Assembly (NCBI GenBank): GCA_020186115.1
Contig: WSYJ01000156.1
Span: 248,001 to 312,000 of the forward strand
Direction: 5' to 3'
From: Histomonas meleagridis
Taxonomy: Eukaryota > Parabasalia > Tritrichomonadida > Dientamoebidae
Length of the DNA: 64,000 nucleotides
Part shown: positions 30,393-40,025 of the stretch, one piece after another
How positions within the stretch are numbered: the first letter of the stretch is position 1
Layout: each line of letters begins with the position of its first letter
The notes under the pieces: model-generated
Seen by the model: only the letters and a program-made list of their open reading frames with translations
Databases searched by the model: none
What the model was told of the DNA's origin: nothing
Program-made: the position numbers and the translations under genes

Positions 30393-31598
30393 TTAAACAT
30401 TTTTAACATTAACATCATTTCCTTTCTCAATAAAAAGTTTAACAAGTTCATGATTCATTGAATTAGCTGAATAAGGTAAAATATCTTTCGGAATAGGATC
30501 AAGTTGAAGGAAATATTTAACTAAATATAAGTTACCACTATTTGCTGAAGTTTTTATGATTGAATCAGATATTTTCATAATGGAATTATTAACTTTCTTT
30601 CCTTCATTAATCAAAAATGATAAAATTTCAAAATTATAATAAGTAATACATTTTTTCTCTATTTCTTCTAAATTATTAATTTCTTCTAATTTATTTTCAT
30701 AAACATATTTAAAAATATCATTTTTATGGAATTGAATTGCTGTTTCATATACACCTTCAAATGTTGAATGATTTTGTTCACATAAATGAATAATTTCTTC
30801 ATTTCCACCTGCAATTGAATATTTTGCAGTGTCATTTACATTTGCTCCATTCATAAGTAAATATTTAAAGCATTTAACTGATCCAAAAAATGCTGCATAC
30901 TCAATTAATGTAACATCTTTTTGATTAATAAATGAACATCTTTCATAAAGTGATGGTTCAATTGTTTGATTAAAATCAAAATTTGTTTGTGATGATATTT
31001 CTTGAAGTTTTTCGATTTCATCATTTCGAATTATTTTTGCAATCTCATTTGGATTAACTCCTTCTTCAATTAATTGTTTATGAAGTTTCCAATCATTCTT
31101 TGATAATTCTTCATAATTTTTCTGCAATGTTTTGCAAATGTTATTAAAAATTTTATCTTTATATAAATAATAGTTTAATGGATCTTTATTGAATATTTTT
31201 ACTATTTTTGGATCACAATGAATAAAATATAAAAAATTTATATTTTCTACAACATCAGAAGAAATTATTTTCTCATCAATCATTTTTTGGAGAATATAAT
31301 TTGCTCCACTTTTAGGAAAGAAGTTAATTAATGTATCTACAAAAATTTGGAGAATATCTTCGTCACTGTTAGATAATTTTTTAATTTCACTTAAAAAATG
31401 TATTAAATTGTCTGGTTCATATTTATGAGAACAATAAAAATAAAATGAAATATTGCATATGATGAAGTAAAATGAAAATGGATATTCACAATCAAATAAT
31501 TTCATGATTTCTTCAGCTGATGAGTTAATGTTATCTTCTCGTAAGTCAAAAATTATGTGTTCTAAAGATAATAAGGTATCCATGTATTTTTTATCCAT
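30393..31598 (-). CDS. DUF3447-type ankyrin protein (head part)
   Basis: A 401-residue ATG-started frame. The N-terminal 170 residues are a helical region without an assigned fold. Then comes the segment that is nearly identical in the three genes of this type here (about residues 180-300: NPNEIAKIIRNDEIEKLQ, EPSLYERCSFIN, LIEYAAFFGSVKCFKYLL, CEQNHSTFEGVYETAI), the DUF3447 region common in trichomonads. Degenerate ankyrin repeats end at NDVNVKN. The frame then runs two codons into an 80-nt spacer and stops, while more ankyrin modules follow downstream. Cytosolic scaffold-type protein; partner unknown. Confidence 0.85.
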   Translation of the reverse strand: MDKKYMDTLLSLEHIIFDLREDNINSSAEEIMKLFDCEYPFSFYFIICNISFYFYCSHKYEPDNLIHFLSEIKKLSNSDEDILQIFVDTLINFFPKSGANYILQKMIDEKIISSDVVENINFLYFIHCDPKIVKIFNKDPLNYYLYKDKIFNNICKTLQKNYEELSKNDWKLHKQLIEEGVNPNEIAKIIRNDEIEKLQEISSQTNFDFNQTIEPSLYERCSFINQKDVTLIEYAAFFGSVKCFKYLLMNGANVNDTAKYSIAGGNEEIIHLCEQNHSTFEGVYETAIQFHKNDIFKYVYENKLEEINNLEEIEKKCITYYNFEILSFLINEGKKVNNSIMKISDSIIKTSANSGNLYLVKYFLQLDPIPKDILPYSANSMNHELVKLFIEKGNDVNVKNV

Positions 31599-31900
31599 GA
31601 GCCAAAATGCCCAAACCGTACAACAGTTTCAAACAAAAATTCTATGCTGATATCAAATAACAGCAAAATTTATTCAAAATATGAATGAAAAATGCGGCAA
31701 AAACATTGTGTTATATCATGCATGATAATAACAATTGTGATATTAAAAATTCAAAAATTTGAGCGCCTTTTGAAGACATATTCTTTCTTAATAATGAATT
31801 TGAATTATTTGGCTGGGTACTTGATTCAGCACTTTTGGAGTAAGCTATTGTATCAAATGACATCACCTCTTGATTCAAAATTGAACCAATCCATTCAATT

Positions 31901-31918
31901 TGTCACTTCATTTCTGTC
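31901..31918 (+). promoter_or_regulatory. Initiator-like element of the small beta-sandwich gene
   Basis: TCACTTCATTTC lies immediately upstream of the ATG and contains two overlapping TCAYTT initiator matches. This short, AT-poor leader supports the start at 31919 over the longer frame that opens at 31692 in another phase. Confidence 0.5.
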
Positions 31919-32248
31919 ATGTTGGGCTGGAAAACAGGCGAAACCACACCAGAATGGGATAAGAAGAAGTGGGACATCTCTAGCGCTGTTAAATCCAATG
32001 GAACATATGAAATCACTTTCAAATATACACATGGAAAGCATAGGCTTGACATGAAAGATGTAAAAATCACATGTGATGGAAAGACCCAAGGAAAAGACAA
32101 GCATGAAGGAACAGCCGGATTTCATCACATCAACAATGTCTACAGGATCACTGTTGATAAGTATAAAGAACCAGTAATGTTAAAGGCCAAACTAAGGAGT
32201 GATGGTGGCAATGATTCAAATGGAAACATACTCATTCGCAAGGTTTAA
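31919..32248 (+). CDS. Small single-domain beta-sandwich protein, bacterial-looking
   Basis: A 109-residue protein without signal peptide or membrane helix. The order of motifs is Trp-Asp-Ile-Ser, GTYEITFKYTHGKHRLDM, VKITCDGK, KHEGTAGFHHINNVYRITV and RSDGGNDSNGNILI. It resembles a beta-sandwich domain that I recall as an add-on in bacterial secreted or carbohydrate-active proteins; this is memory, not a search. The gene is clearly richer in G+C (about 40%) than its surroundings. It has a good initiator: TCACTT (A at 31905) 14 bases before the ATG, and a second TCATTTC nearer. Function unknown; sugar binding is a guess. Confidence 0.7.
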   Translation: MLGWKTGETTPEWDKKKWDISSAVKSNGTYEITFKYTHGKHRLDMKDVKITCDGKTQGKDKHEGTAGFHHINNVYRITVDKYKEPVMLKAKLRSDGGNDSNGNILIRKV

Positions 32249-32515
32249 ATAAACAAACCTCTCCACAACTTTTTTCTCCATTTTTCTCAACACATAAACG
32301 GTCACCACAAAAGTCAAAACCGCCAAAACGACTGAAAGTTATTTACAACAGTGAAGTGACGTCGTTCTATTTCTGTCATTTGGTAAAACTTTTTTCCAAC
32401 AACTTAAACAACTTAAAGTTTTGGAACAAATGTTTTCCTTCGCAAAAAACATCAAAAATTTATGCGAAACTGAGAATGAGAAAAAACATAAAAAGTTCAG
32501 CAATTGCTTATTTAC

Positions 32516-35500
32516 TTACTGATTCATTTTGTTGACTTTAGCTTGTAGTTCTTGGAAAATGGATCCAAGTAATGATTCGTTATCAGACTTCAATGTTAAC
32601 TTCTTTTCATTTTCGTTTAACATTGCAATTAAGTTAATACCTTCAGTAGTTTTAGCATAGACATAATACAAATTCTCTTCTTTCTTTTCGATTAATTTAC
32701 CTCTTAAAACGTTAACGAATATTTGTAATAATTCGTTTGTGTTGTTATTCATTTTATCCTTTAAATCGATTTCTTTAACATTTTCCAAATTGTTTATAAC
32801 GTTTTCGAATTCTTCTTCTTTACCTTCGACTAAGAAATATGAAGGGAACACTTTAATTGGGAATTCGATTACTCCAATTGTATCATTAGAAGGAGTAAAT
32901 CTTAAGTTAATTATGTTACCTTTAGTAATATCAATGTTTTCACAATCAATGATTATTTTAGTTGTAACTTTAGACTTCGATTTAAGTGAATTTATAGTTT
33001 GTAAATAATTTTCTTTTTCATTCTTTTGAATAATTTGATATATGTTAAAGTTTTCGATATCATAATTCATATTGTTTTCAATGTATAACTCGATTTCAAG
33101 TGTTTTCGGATTTAATAAATTAGGATAAAACTCTAACGCAGAAAATGTTATTAATGTCTTGCTTTGATCATCATTAAAATGTTCATAAAGTTTAACAAAT
33201 CTTGAGCCCGGTTTAGATTGGATTTGTTCTTCTTTTTGTTGTTCTTCATTACGATTATTTTCATTTTCATTTTGCGTTTGTTTCTTCCTTCGTAATACTC
33301 TTTTAACAACTTTCTTAGTTCCATTGTTCGTTGTTATAACTTTCGATTCGATTGCAGCTTTACGTTTCTCTTGTAATGATTGATCGAATGGAATCTTTTG
33401 TGGATTTGTTACACGTGCTTCTGTTTCTGCAACTGTTGCTGAGAAGTCAACACTTGCTAAAGCATCTGATAATGCAGTAGCTTTTTTATTTTGATTGTTT
33501 TTGTTTGTTGATTTATTAGTCGATAATAAATTCTCATGTGATTTAAGGATAACAACTCTTTCACCTGTTGTTGATTGACGTGGAATTTTCTTCTTTAATT
33601 TCTTAACTTTAGGTTTAGCTGATGCTTTAGTTTTACTTGTCTTACTTGTCGTCTTAGGTAATAATTCATCAATTTCTAAATGTTTCTCATCAATATACTT
33701 TAAGTCATCTTCTTTATCATCGAATAAATCAATTGGTTCATTAAGTTCATCTGGTACTTCTATTGGTTCTGGTTCTTCTTCTTCATCAACATGAACAAAC
33801 TTAGCACGTAATTCTTCATATGATTCATTGTTTTCATCTTCTTTAATTAAATCTATAAGTGATTTAATTAATGATGAAATGTCTTGAACTTCAGCATATT
33901 TACTATTAGAAAATATTTGATCGATGTTTTCTTTCAAACTATTTTCTAATAAATGTTTTTGTTCTTCATTTTTACATTTGAAATATAACTTAAAACATGT
34001 CGAAATTATTGAGGATTGTACTCGTTCATTCATTTGTTGAATGTTATTTGATAAGATTTGTTTAAATGGTGAAATATCTTCCGAGTAATCTCCAATAATA
34101 TGTGATGCTGATAATAATAATCGATTTTCTTTCCTAAATCGACTATATTTAAATAATGAAGCCATTTCTTCAACAAGTCGTTTCCTCGTTGATGGTACTC
34201 TTAATGCTAAATCTAAGAATTGATCAGCAATTAAGTCATAACATGTAATTCCTGAGCCTGCTACAAAGTTCATTAATATTGTAATATACCAATCAAAGTC
34301 AGTAACTAATGCATAATCATTCTTAGAACAAATTTCAATAACACGTGTAATGATTTGATTCTTAAAAATAGTACTACTTGATGACTTAAAGTGATCATAC
34401 ATCTTTGCAACAATACTATCAATTGTCTTAGAATTTGCTAATGAGGATAATAAATCTAAGGCTAACATACGCGTGGGTTCATCAGTACTATCAAGACATT
34501 CAGTAATAAGCTCACGATGTTGTGCAACAAGTTTCGGTTGAATTTCCATGAGCTTTATGAAAAGTGTTAGGCAAAGATATCGTAAATTAACATCAACGTG
34601 TTCGAGAAATGATTGCATACGTTGTGCTGTATATGTAAGTAAAACAGTATTAGTGATCGGTATGGATATAATAGAACGAACACATTCAAATAAAACAGTG
34701 ATTGAAGAAGTGGTCTCTAATATATTCGTAAATGGTGCAATAAGCTTCTTGATAAGACGTGGCTCAACAGAACATAACATGGTAAGGATACTGATGATTC
34801 GAACTAGTGACCAATTATCAGTGGTATTATCTATCATCTTAAAGATCTTGGGAATAAGTGGTATAAAGTTACGTGGATTGTGATAACAAAGTTCATTAAT
34901 AACACTAAGAACTGAAAAGACTACTGACTTGTCATCATCATCAAGTTGGGTTCGAAGTGTAACAAAGCCAGATTTAAGGGCTTCTGGGTATTGAAGACAT
35001 ATGTGGTAGAAAACTGTGATAGCTTTTTGTCGGATGTAAGGTTTAGCAGATGTCATTAATGAAATGACATTTTGGAAGATGCTTTGCGAAAGTGTGGGTG
35101 TAAGGAAAGATGAAAGAGATGATAAAACAGCGGAGGAGTAAAGTGCTGTGTTTGAAGTAAGGTCTTTATAAATTCTATTAGTTGCCATTAAAACTGCATC
35201 GGAATTAGAATCCCACATTTGCGCTGCTGCAATATATGCAGTATGCTTTGCAGAATAGTCGTCAAGTGCCATTACTTCAAGAACTGTAAAATCACCCCAG
35301 GTTGTATCATAGCCTAAAATGTTTAAGAAAATAAGTTGTGGAATTAAAATAAGGTTTTCTTCGTTGCTGTTCTTCTTTGATTCTTCTTTAGAACGTGTGA
35401 CGAGGTCATTAACATACTGAGTTGTTGTACCAGCTTGTTGAGCTCGAAGATATCCTCGGATTGTATCAGCAAGAATAGCCCTTGGGTTCTGAATCGCATG

Positions 35501-35569
35501 CTTTGTTGTGTTCAAGGCATGTGATAGCTTATTTTGGACTTGGGTCATTTGAGCTTTGACCTTGGACAT
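32516..35569 (-). CDS. AP-3 complex large subunit delta (delta-adaptin)
   Basis: A 1017-residue protein. Residues 1 to about 600 are the adaptin trunk. Landmarks are IRGYLRAQQAG, LNILGYDTTWGDFTVLEVMA, LMTSAKPYIRQKAI and CSVEPRLIKKLIAPF; the pattern 'L.MLGYD.sWa.F..iEVM' is specific to AP-3 delta rather than gamma or alpha. About residues 600-770 are a charged hinge (poly-Glu/Asp, then Lys-rich KPKVKKLKKK). A C-terminal ear-like region of about 230 residues follows. With beta3, mu3 and sigma3 it forms the coat that sorts cargo from endosomes to lysosome-related compartments. Length is near the 1100-1200 of other eukaryotes. It diverges from the neighbouring ankyrin gene with only 70 bp between ATGs. 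Confidence 0.88.
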   Translation of the reverse strand: MSKVKAQMTQVQNKLSHALNTTKHAIQNPRAILADTIRGYLRAQQAGTTTQYVNDLVTRSKEESKKNSNEENLILIPQLIFLNILGYDTTWGDFTVLEVMALDDYSAKHTAYIAAAQMWDSNSDAVLMATNRIYKDLTSNTALYSSAVLSSLSSFLTPTLSQSIFQNVISLMTSAKPYIRQKAITVFYHICLQYPEALKSGFVTLRTQLDDDDKSVVFSVLSVINELCYHNPRNFIPLIPKIFKMIDNTTDNWSLVRIISILTMLCSVEPRLIKKLIAPFTNILETTSSITVLFECVRSIISIPITNTVLLTYTAQRMQSFLEHVDVNLRYLCLTLFIKLMEIQPKLVAQHRELITECLDSTDEPTRMLALDLLSSLANSKTIDSIVAKMYDHFKSSSSTIFKNQIITRVIEICSKNDYALVTDFDWYITILMNFVAGSGITCYDLIADQFLDLALRVPSTRKRLVEEMASLFKYSRFRKENRLLLSASHIIGDYSEDISPFKQILSNNIQQMNERVQSSIISTCFKLYFKCKNEEQKHLLENSLKENIDQIFSNSKYAEVQDISSLIKSLIDLIKEDENNESYEELRAKFVHVDEEEEPEPIEVPDELNEPIDLFDDKEDDLKYIDEKHLEIDELLPKTTSKTSKTKASAKPKVKKLKKKIPRQSTTGERVVILKSHENLLSTNKSTNKNNQNKKATALSDALASVDFSATVAETEARVTNPQKIPFDQSLQEKRKAAIESKVITTNNGTKKVVKRVLRRKKQTQNENENNRNEEQQKEEQIQSKPGSRFVKLYEHFNDDQSKTLITFSALEFYPNLLNPKTLEIELYIENNMNYDIENFNIYQIIQKNEKENYLQTINSLKSKSKVTTKIIIDCENIDITKGNIINLRFTPSNDTIGVIEFPIKVFPSYFLVEGKEEEFENVINNLENVKEIDLKDKMNNNTNELLQIFVNVLRGKLIEKKEENLYYVYAKTTEGINLIAMLNENEKKLTLKSDNESLLGSIFQELQAKVNKMNQ

Positions 35570-35597
35570 TTAGACAAAATGTTACAAAACGACCAAT

Positions 35598-35607
35598 AAC
35601 CGTTTTT
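35598..35607. promoter_or_regulatory. AACCGTTTTT motif between divergent genes
   Basis: The motif lies midway in the 70-bp gap, 29-38 bases before the AP-3 delta ATG and 33-42 before the ankyrin-gene ATG. It is the same AAACGGTT-type word found upstream of UTP21, RNase H2A and the PP2A-A-like gene. Confidence 0.4.
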
Positions 35608-35639
35608 GCCGATATGGATTTTTTGAAATAAAATTGACA

Positions 35640-37054
35640 ATGTTTGTTCGAACAAAACAAAACAAAAATCAATGGGAAAAATGTCTAACAATAAAAGATT
35701 TAATATTTAATCTGAATCAAGAAAATATCTCACAATCAAAAAATAAAATTCTTGATATTTTTGATTACAAATATCCAATAACTTTTAATATAATTCTTAG
35801 TCAATTGATATATATATTATTTGATGTGAAAGTAAATGATTTTGACATAGAATTATATATAAACTTGATTAAAGAAATTGAAGCAATCGAGGAAAGTAAT
35901 AATATAAAATCAAAAATATTAGATAAATTTGTTAAAACTAACACAAAAGAAGCTTGTTATCTTCTTGCAAAATTGATTGAATATTCCTTAATTGATCTAA
36001 AAAGTATTCAAGATAATCTAAACTTTCCTTATTTTGTTCATTATCTTCCAGAAAAAAGAATTGAAATGTTAAAGAAATATGGATTTTTTAATTCATTTCA
36101 ATCAGGCACAAATAATTATGAAGAACTCTCAAGGAATAATTTTGAAGTTCACAAACAATTAATTGAAGAAGGAGTTAATCCAAATGAAATTGCAAAAATA
36201 ATTCGAAATGATGAAATCGAAAAACTTCAAGAAATATCATCACAAACAAATTTTGATTTTGATCAAACAATTGAACCATCACTTTATGAAAGATGTTCAT
36301 TTATTAACAAAGAAGACGTTACATTAATTGATTATGCAGCATTTTTGGATCAGTTAAATGCTTTAAATATTTACTTATGAATGGAGCAAAGGTTAATGAC
36401 ACTGCAAAATATTCAAGTGCAGGTGGCAGTGAAGAACTTGTTCATTTGTGTGAACAAAACCATTCAACATTTGAAGGTGTATATGAAACAGCAATTCAAT
36501 TCCATAAAAATGATATTTTTAAATATGTTTATGAAAATAAATTAGAAGAAATTAATAATTTAGAAGAAATAGAGAAAAAATGTATTACTTATTATAATTT
36601 TGAAATTTTTTTATATTTGCAAAAAGAAGGAATGAAAATTACTGATGCTATTATTAATGAAGCAGCAAGAATTGGTAATTTATATCTTGTTGAATATTTT
36701 CTTGAAAATCGTCAAATTCCAAAAGATATAATAATTTCTCCATCTCTATCAAAAAATATTGAACTCGTTGATTTTATTATTAAACAAGATGGAATTGATA
36801 TCAATATTAAAGACATTTTTTTTATAATATATGAAATTTATTTTAATTGTTTGATTTTTCGAAAAATAATTTGGAAATTGTTTGGGTTATTTTTTACACA
36901 ACCTATGATTGTAAGTAAATATGGTTACGTAGATATAGTAAAATTACTTCTTGAAAAAGAAGGAATTGATATTAATGCAAAAAATATTTTTGTGTTTGAC
37001 TTAATATTTATTGAATTAATTTTCTATTTCTTTTTGATGTTTGGAAATTATTAA
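35640..37054 (+). pseudogene. DUF3447-type ankyrin gene head with a one-base frameshift
   Basis: The frame opens with TTG at 35634; the first ATG is 35640. The N-terminal 160 residues differ from the sister genes. The segment IAKIIRNDEIEKLQEISSQT is identical to theirs. At 36342-36346 this copy has five T (GCATTTTTGG) where both intact sisters have six. Translation therefore leaves the family sequence (YAAFLDQLNALNIYL) and stops. The family frame resumes at 36377 (MNGAKVNDTAKYSSAGG) and runs through further ankyrin repeats. The first spacer here is 81 nt, in frame, and is read through (IWKLFGLFFTQPMIVS). The rest of the gene is well kept, so this is a recent loss or a sequencing error in a homopolymer. 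Confidence 0.8.
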
Positions 37055-37988
37055 AATTATTTGAAACAGCATTTATGTTAGCATCTGCAAATGGTAAAGC
37101 AGAAATAGTTAAAATACTACTTGAGCAAAAAGGAATTGATATTAATGCTAAAAATATTTAATTGTTTTATTAAATGCATATTTTAACAATTTTATATTTT
37201 AAAATAATATTTGGAAATTATACAAACAATTTGATACAGCACTTATTAGAGCATCTTTTTATGGTCATACAGAAATAGTTAAATTACTTCTTGGACAAGA
37301 AGGAATTGATGTTAATGCTAAAAATAAAATTTATTTGTTTTGTTTTATATTTCAAAATAATATTTGGAAATTATTTAAAATATTTCAAACAGCACTTATA
37401 TACGCAACTTCAAATGATAACACAGAAATAGTTAAATTAATTCTTGAACATAAAGAAACAGATATTAATATAACAAATATATATTTATGTAATTTTTCTT
37501 TTACTTTAATGATTTGGTAATTATATTTTTTATAACGAAATTATTTCAAATATTTTTTACATCACTTATATTAGCTTCTGAAAAAGGTAATATAGAAATA
37601 GTTAAATTGCTTCCTGAACAAAAAGGAATTGATGTTAATGCTAAAGATATTTTTTTATTTTAAATTGTTTTGTTTTGAATAATTTGATATTTTGAAATAA
37701 AATTTGAAAATTATTTAAATTATTTAAATCAGCACTTATGTTTGCATCTGAAAATGGTTATACAGAAATAGTTAAATTACTTCTTGAACAAGAAGGAATT
37801 GATATTAATGCTAAATCTATTTATTTGTTTTATTTGAAATATATATTGTGAATTTGATTTTTCAAAATAATATCCGAAATTTAAATATATTATTGAAAAC
37901 AGCACTTATGTATGCAACTGAGAAAGGTTACAAAAAAATTATGGAATTATTCGAACAAAATCCACAAACTTTAAAAATAAATCAATAA
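37055..37988 (+). repeat. Ankyrin cassette array behind the 35640 gene (six further modules)
   Basis: Modules of 90 nt begin with ACAGCATTTATG (37066), ACAGCACTTATT, ACAGCACTTATA, ACATCACTTATA, TCAGCACTTATG and ACAGCACTTATG. None has an internal stop. Spacers, from the one just before 37066 onward, are 80, 80, 63, 80, 80 and 80 nt. Several place a stop one or two codons after the module (AATATTTAATTG). The last module ends in its own C-terminus (MELFEQNPQTLKINQ, TAA at 37986-37988) rather than in GIDINAKD. This mirrors the arrays at 29234 and 59006. Confidence 0.88.
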
Positions 37989-38217
37989 TAAGCATATATC
38001 TTTAGAATAAGATATTAAAAATGCAGGCAAGCATTACCTATTAAAACAAACTTTGTATAATTCATTTTTATCGTAAATATTAACTGTATACATAATTCAA
38101 ATAATAAAATATCATCAGAATAACAAAATGCAATTGATTTTTCTTTCATTTTGAAATTATTGAAACTTTTTTACTTCATAAAAAATCAATACAAAATATA
38201 CAAAAATTACTTACAGT

Positions 38218-39933
38218 TTATTTTAAATCTTTATCTTCCATCTCAACAAAAACAGGTTCGTCATCAATATCCCAAAATTTCAAAATCTTTTTCGGGGCAT
38301 TTTGACGACGTTTTACCGAAGGATATGGGTCTTTATACCAAATGTTTTTCCTTTTTTTCTCGTTAAATTTGTTTATTGGCGTTTTGTGTCTCATTTTTGT
38401 TGGAAGCGAAATTACTTTATCGATCTTTAATGGAAACATTTCGGCATTTGTTTGCTTAATTTCAAAAGAAAAATCGGTATTACCGCCAAAGAAATCATTT
38501 AATGTATAGTCAATGTCAGATTCTTTATCTTGCGATAATTTTGTATCTTTTGATTTCTCATTAGGAAGCACAATATTATAATCTACGTGCTCCCCGACTG
38601 GCGGTGGCAAAAAATAGTCAATAGAATAATCGATTCTTTGTGGTTTCTCATCCCGCCATTCAACTGATTTCCGAAGAAGAGTTGGCGTAATGTCAAATGG
38701 AAGAAAAAGTTCTTCGCCTGCATGGATGACAATCTCATCATTGGCGCTTTTGGTTGACTTACGTCCAAAATATGGAAGTATTGTTGGATGAGTTGCAAAT
38801 AGTCCAACTCTCATCTTCCCATTGAGTTTAAAATATCTAACCTCACAGTTAGAAGTAAATCCTCTTTGAATATGTGTATATATAGCATTATTTTCAAACA
38901 TGGTCGAATCTATCATCGTATTAGTATCGGTTATCATATAAGCACTAGAAGAAGGAGTTGAATCATTTCTATCAAGCTCTTCAAATTCTGTAACATTGCC
39001 AAAAATTTCTGTAATAAAATCATTATTTTTAATATCACTTTTGGAAACAACTGTAGGATATCCACATGGTCCTAATTCAATTACCAATTCAGGCAGCTTA
39101 ATTTTTTGTTTCATAACATAAGCATTCTTATGTTGTTCAAGTCCAGTTTCCGCTCTTTCAGAAAATTTCAGATTTTGTTTGTGCATTGAAATTTGAGGGA
39201 GGACGTTAATTGGCAAAGTACGATAGCATTTTGGTATCGGACGATCATAAATATCTGTTGATATGATGTGATTTAGAACAAGAATTACTTGTGATGATGA
39301 TATATTCAACATATATGAAAGAAGGCGAACAAAAAAATATGAAAATGTATATGTGTCTTCAACTGATTCAATGCAATGGAAAGTTTCATACTCAAAGAAA
39401 TTTATAAATGGATGATGAATAAAAAATATCTCTTTGAACTCGGAATAAGCTTTCGCTATTAATTTGGGTGGTTCAATAGGCGCTGTAAATTCTTTGAAAT
39501 AACTAATAAGTGGACCAGATGGAGGATGAATTGCAAAATGTAATGGATTCCGTGGAGTAACTTTAGCTTTCATGTTTGGATAAAAAGAAAATATTGGCTT
39601 GATTTCTTTCTTTTGGCGAAAAGTTGATGTTCTATTGCAAAAACAGCAAACATAATGTTTTGGTATATTACCAATCCCGATAAATGTGTGTCTTTTATGT
39701 TGAAATTTTCCACATTTTTGACATTGGATAAGACATCGTTGATGGTCTCCTTCAACTTCGCATTTACATACGATTTCAATATGTCTGCAACGAGGACATA
39801 CATAATGTTCAGGCATATTAAAATTATTAATATTAACGCATTCTGCATGTTGCCATTTGTGACACACTTCACAGCCAACCATAATTCCATCATCTTCATC
39901 ATCGCTACAAAAGCAATTCACAACTTCTTCCAT
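38218..39933 (-). CDS. PHD-SET chromatin protein (Set3/MLL5-like)
   Basis: A 571-residue protein. Two PHD fingers lie at the N-terminus: about residues 7-52 (CFCSDDEDDGIMVGCEVCHK, WQHAECV, YVCPRC) and 58-98 (CKCEVEGDHQRCLIQCQKCG, CCFCN). A SET-like domain covers about residues 280-425, ending EIVIHAGEELFLPFDI. Where active SET enzymes have the pseudoknot motif NHSCxPN, this protein reads RGFTSNCEV. The catalytic Tyr region is also replaced by PFDI. It therefore probably does not methylate and acts as a reader/scaffold, as proposed for Set3, Set4 and MLL5. Those work in histone-deacetylase complexes and bind H3K4 methyl marks through PHD. A basic C-terminal tail follows (KKRKNIWYKDPYPSVKRRQN). 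Confidence 0.85.
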   Translation of the reverse strand: MEEVVNCFCSDDEDDGIMVGCEVCHKWQHAECVNINNFNMPEHYVCPRCRHIEIVCKCEVEGDHQRCLIQCQKCGKFQHKRHTFIGIGNIPKHYVCCFCNRTSTFRQKKEIKPIFSFYPNMKAKVTPRNPLHFAIHPPSGPLISYFKEFTAPIEPPKLIAKAYSEFKEIFFIHHPFINFFEYETFHCIESVEDTYTFSYFFVRLLSYMLNISSSQVILVLNHIISTDIYDRPIPKCYRTLPINVLPQISMHKQNLKFSERAETGLEQHKNAYVMKQKIKLPELVIELGPCGYPTVVSKSDIKNNDFITEIFGNVTEFEELDRNDSTPSSSAYMITDTNTMIDSTMFENNAIYTHIQRGFTSNCEVRYFKLNGKMRVGLFATHPTILPYFGRKSTKSANDEIVIHAGEELFLPFDITPTLLRKSVEWRDEKPQRIDYSIDYFLPPPVGEHVDYNIVLPNEKSKDTKLSQDKESDIDYTLNDFFGGNTDFSFEIKQTNAEMFPLKIDKVISLPTKMRHKTPINKFNEKKRKNIWYKDPYPSVKRRQNAPKKILKFWDIDDEPVFVEMEDKDLK

Positions 39934-39945
39934 TTTTGGCTGTGA
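39934..39945 (-). promoter_or_regulatory. Initiator-like element of the PHD-SET gene
   Basis: On the - strand TCACAGCC precedes the ATG. TCA(+1)CA fits the trichomonad initiator and gives a ten-base leader starting at 39943. Confidence 0.45.
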
Positions 39946-40025
39946 AGAAAACGTAAAAAATAAAGTGTTGAAACAAAAAAGTGCTGACTTTACACCAGGA
40001 AATAGACATTTTATTTAACACATCA

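Noticed and set aside
31692-32054. 120-codon frame overlapping the small beta-sandwich gene
   Set aside because: Different phase, no domain logic, and the initiator and composition favour the frame at 31919.
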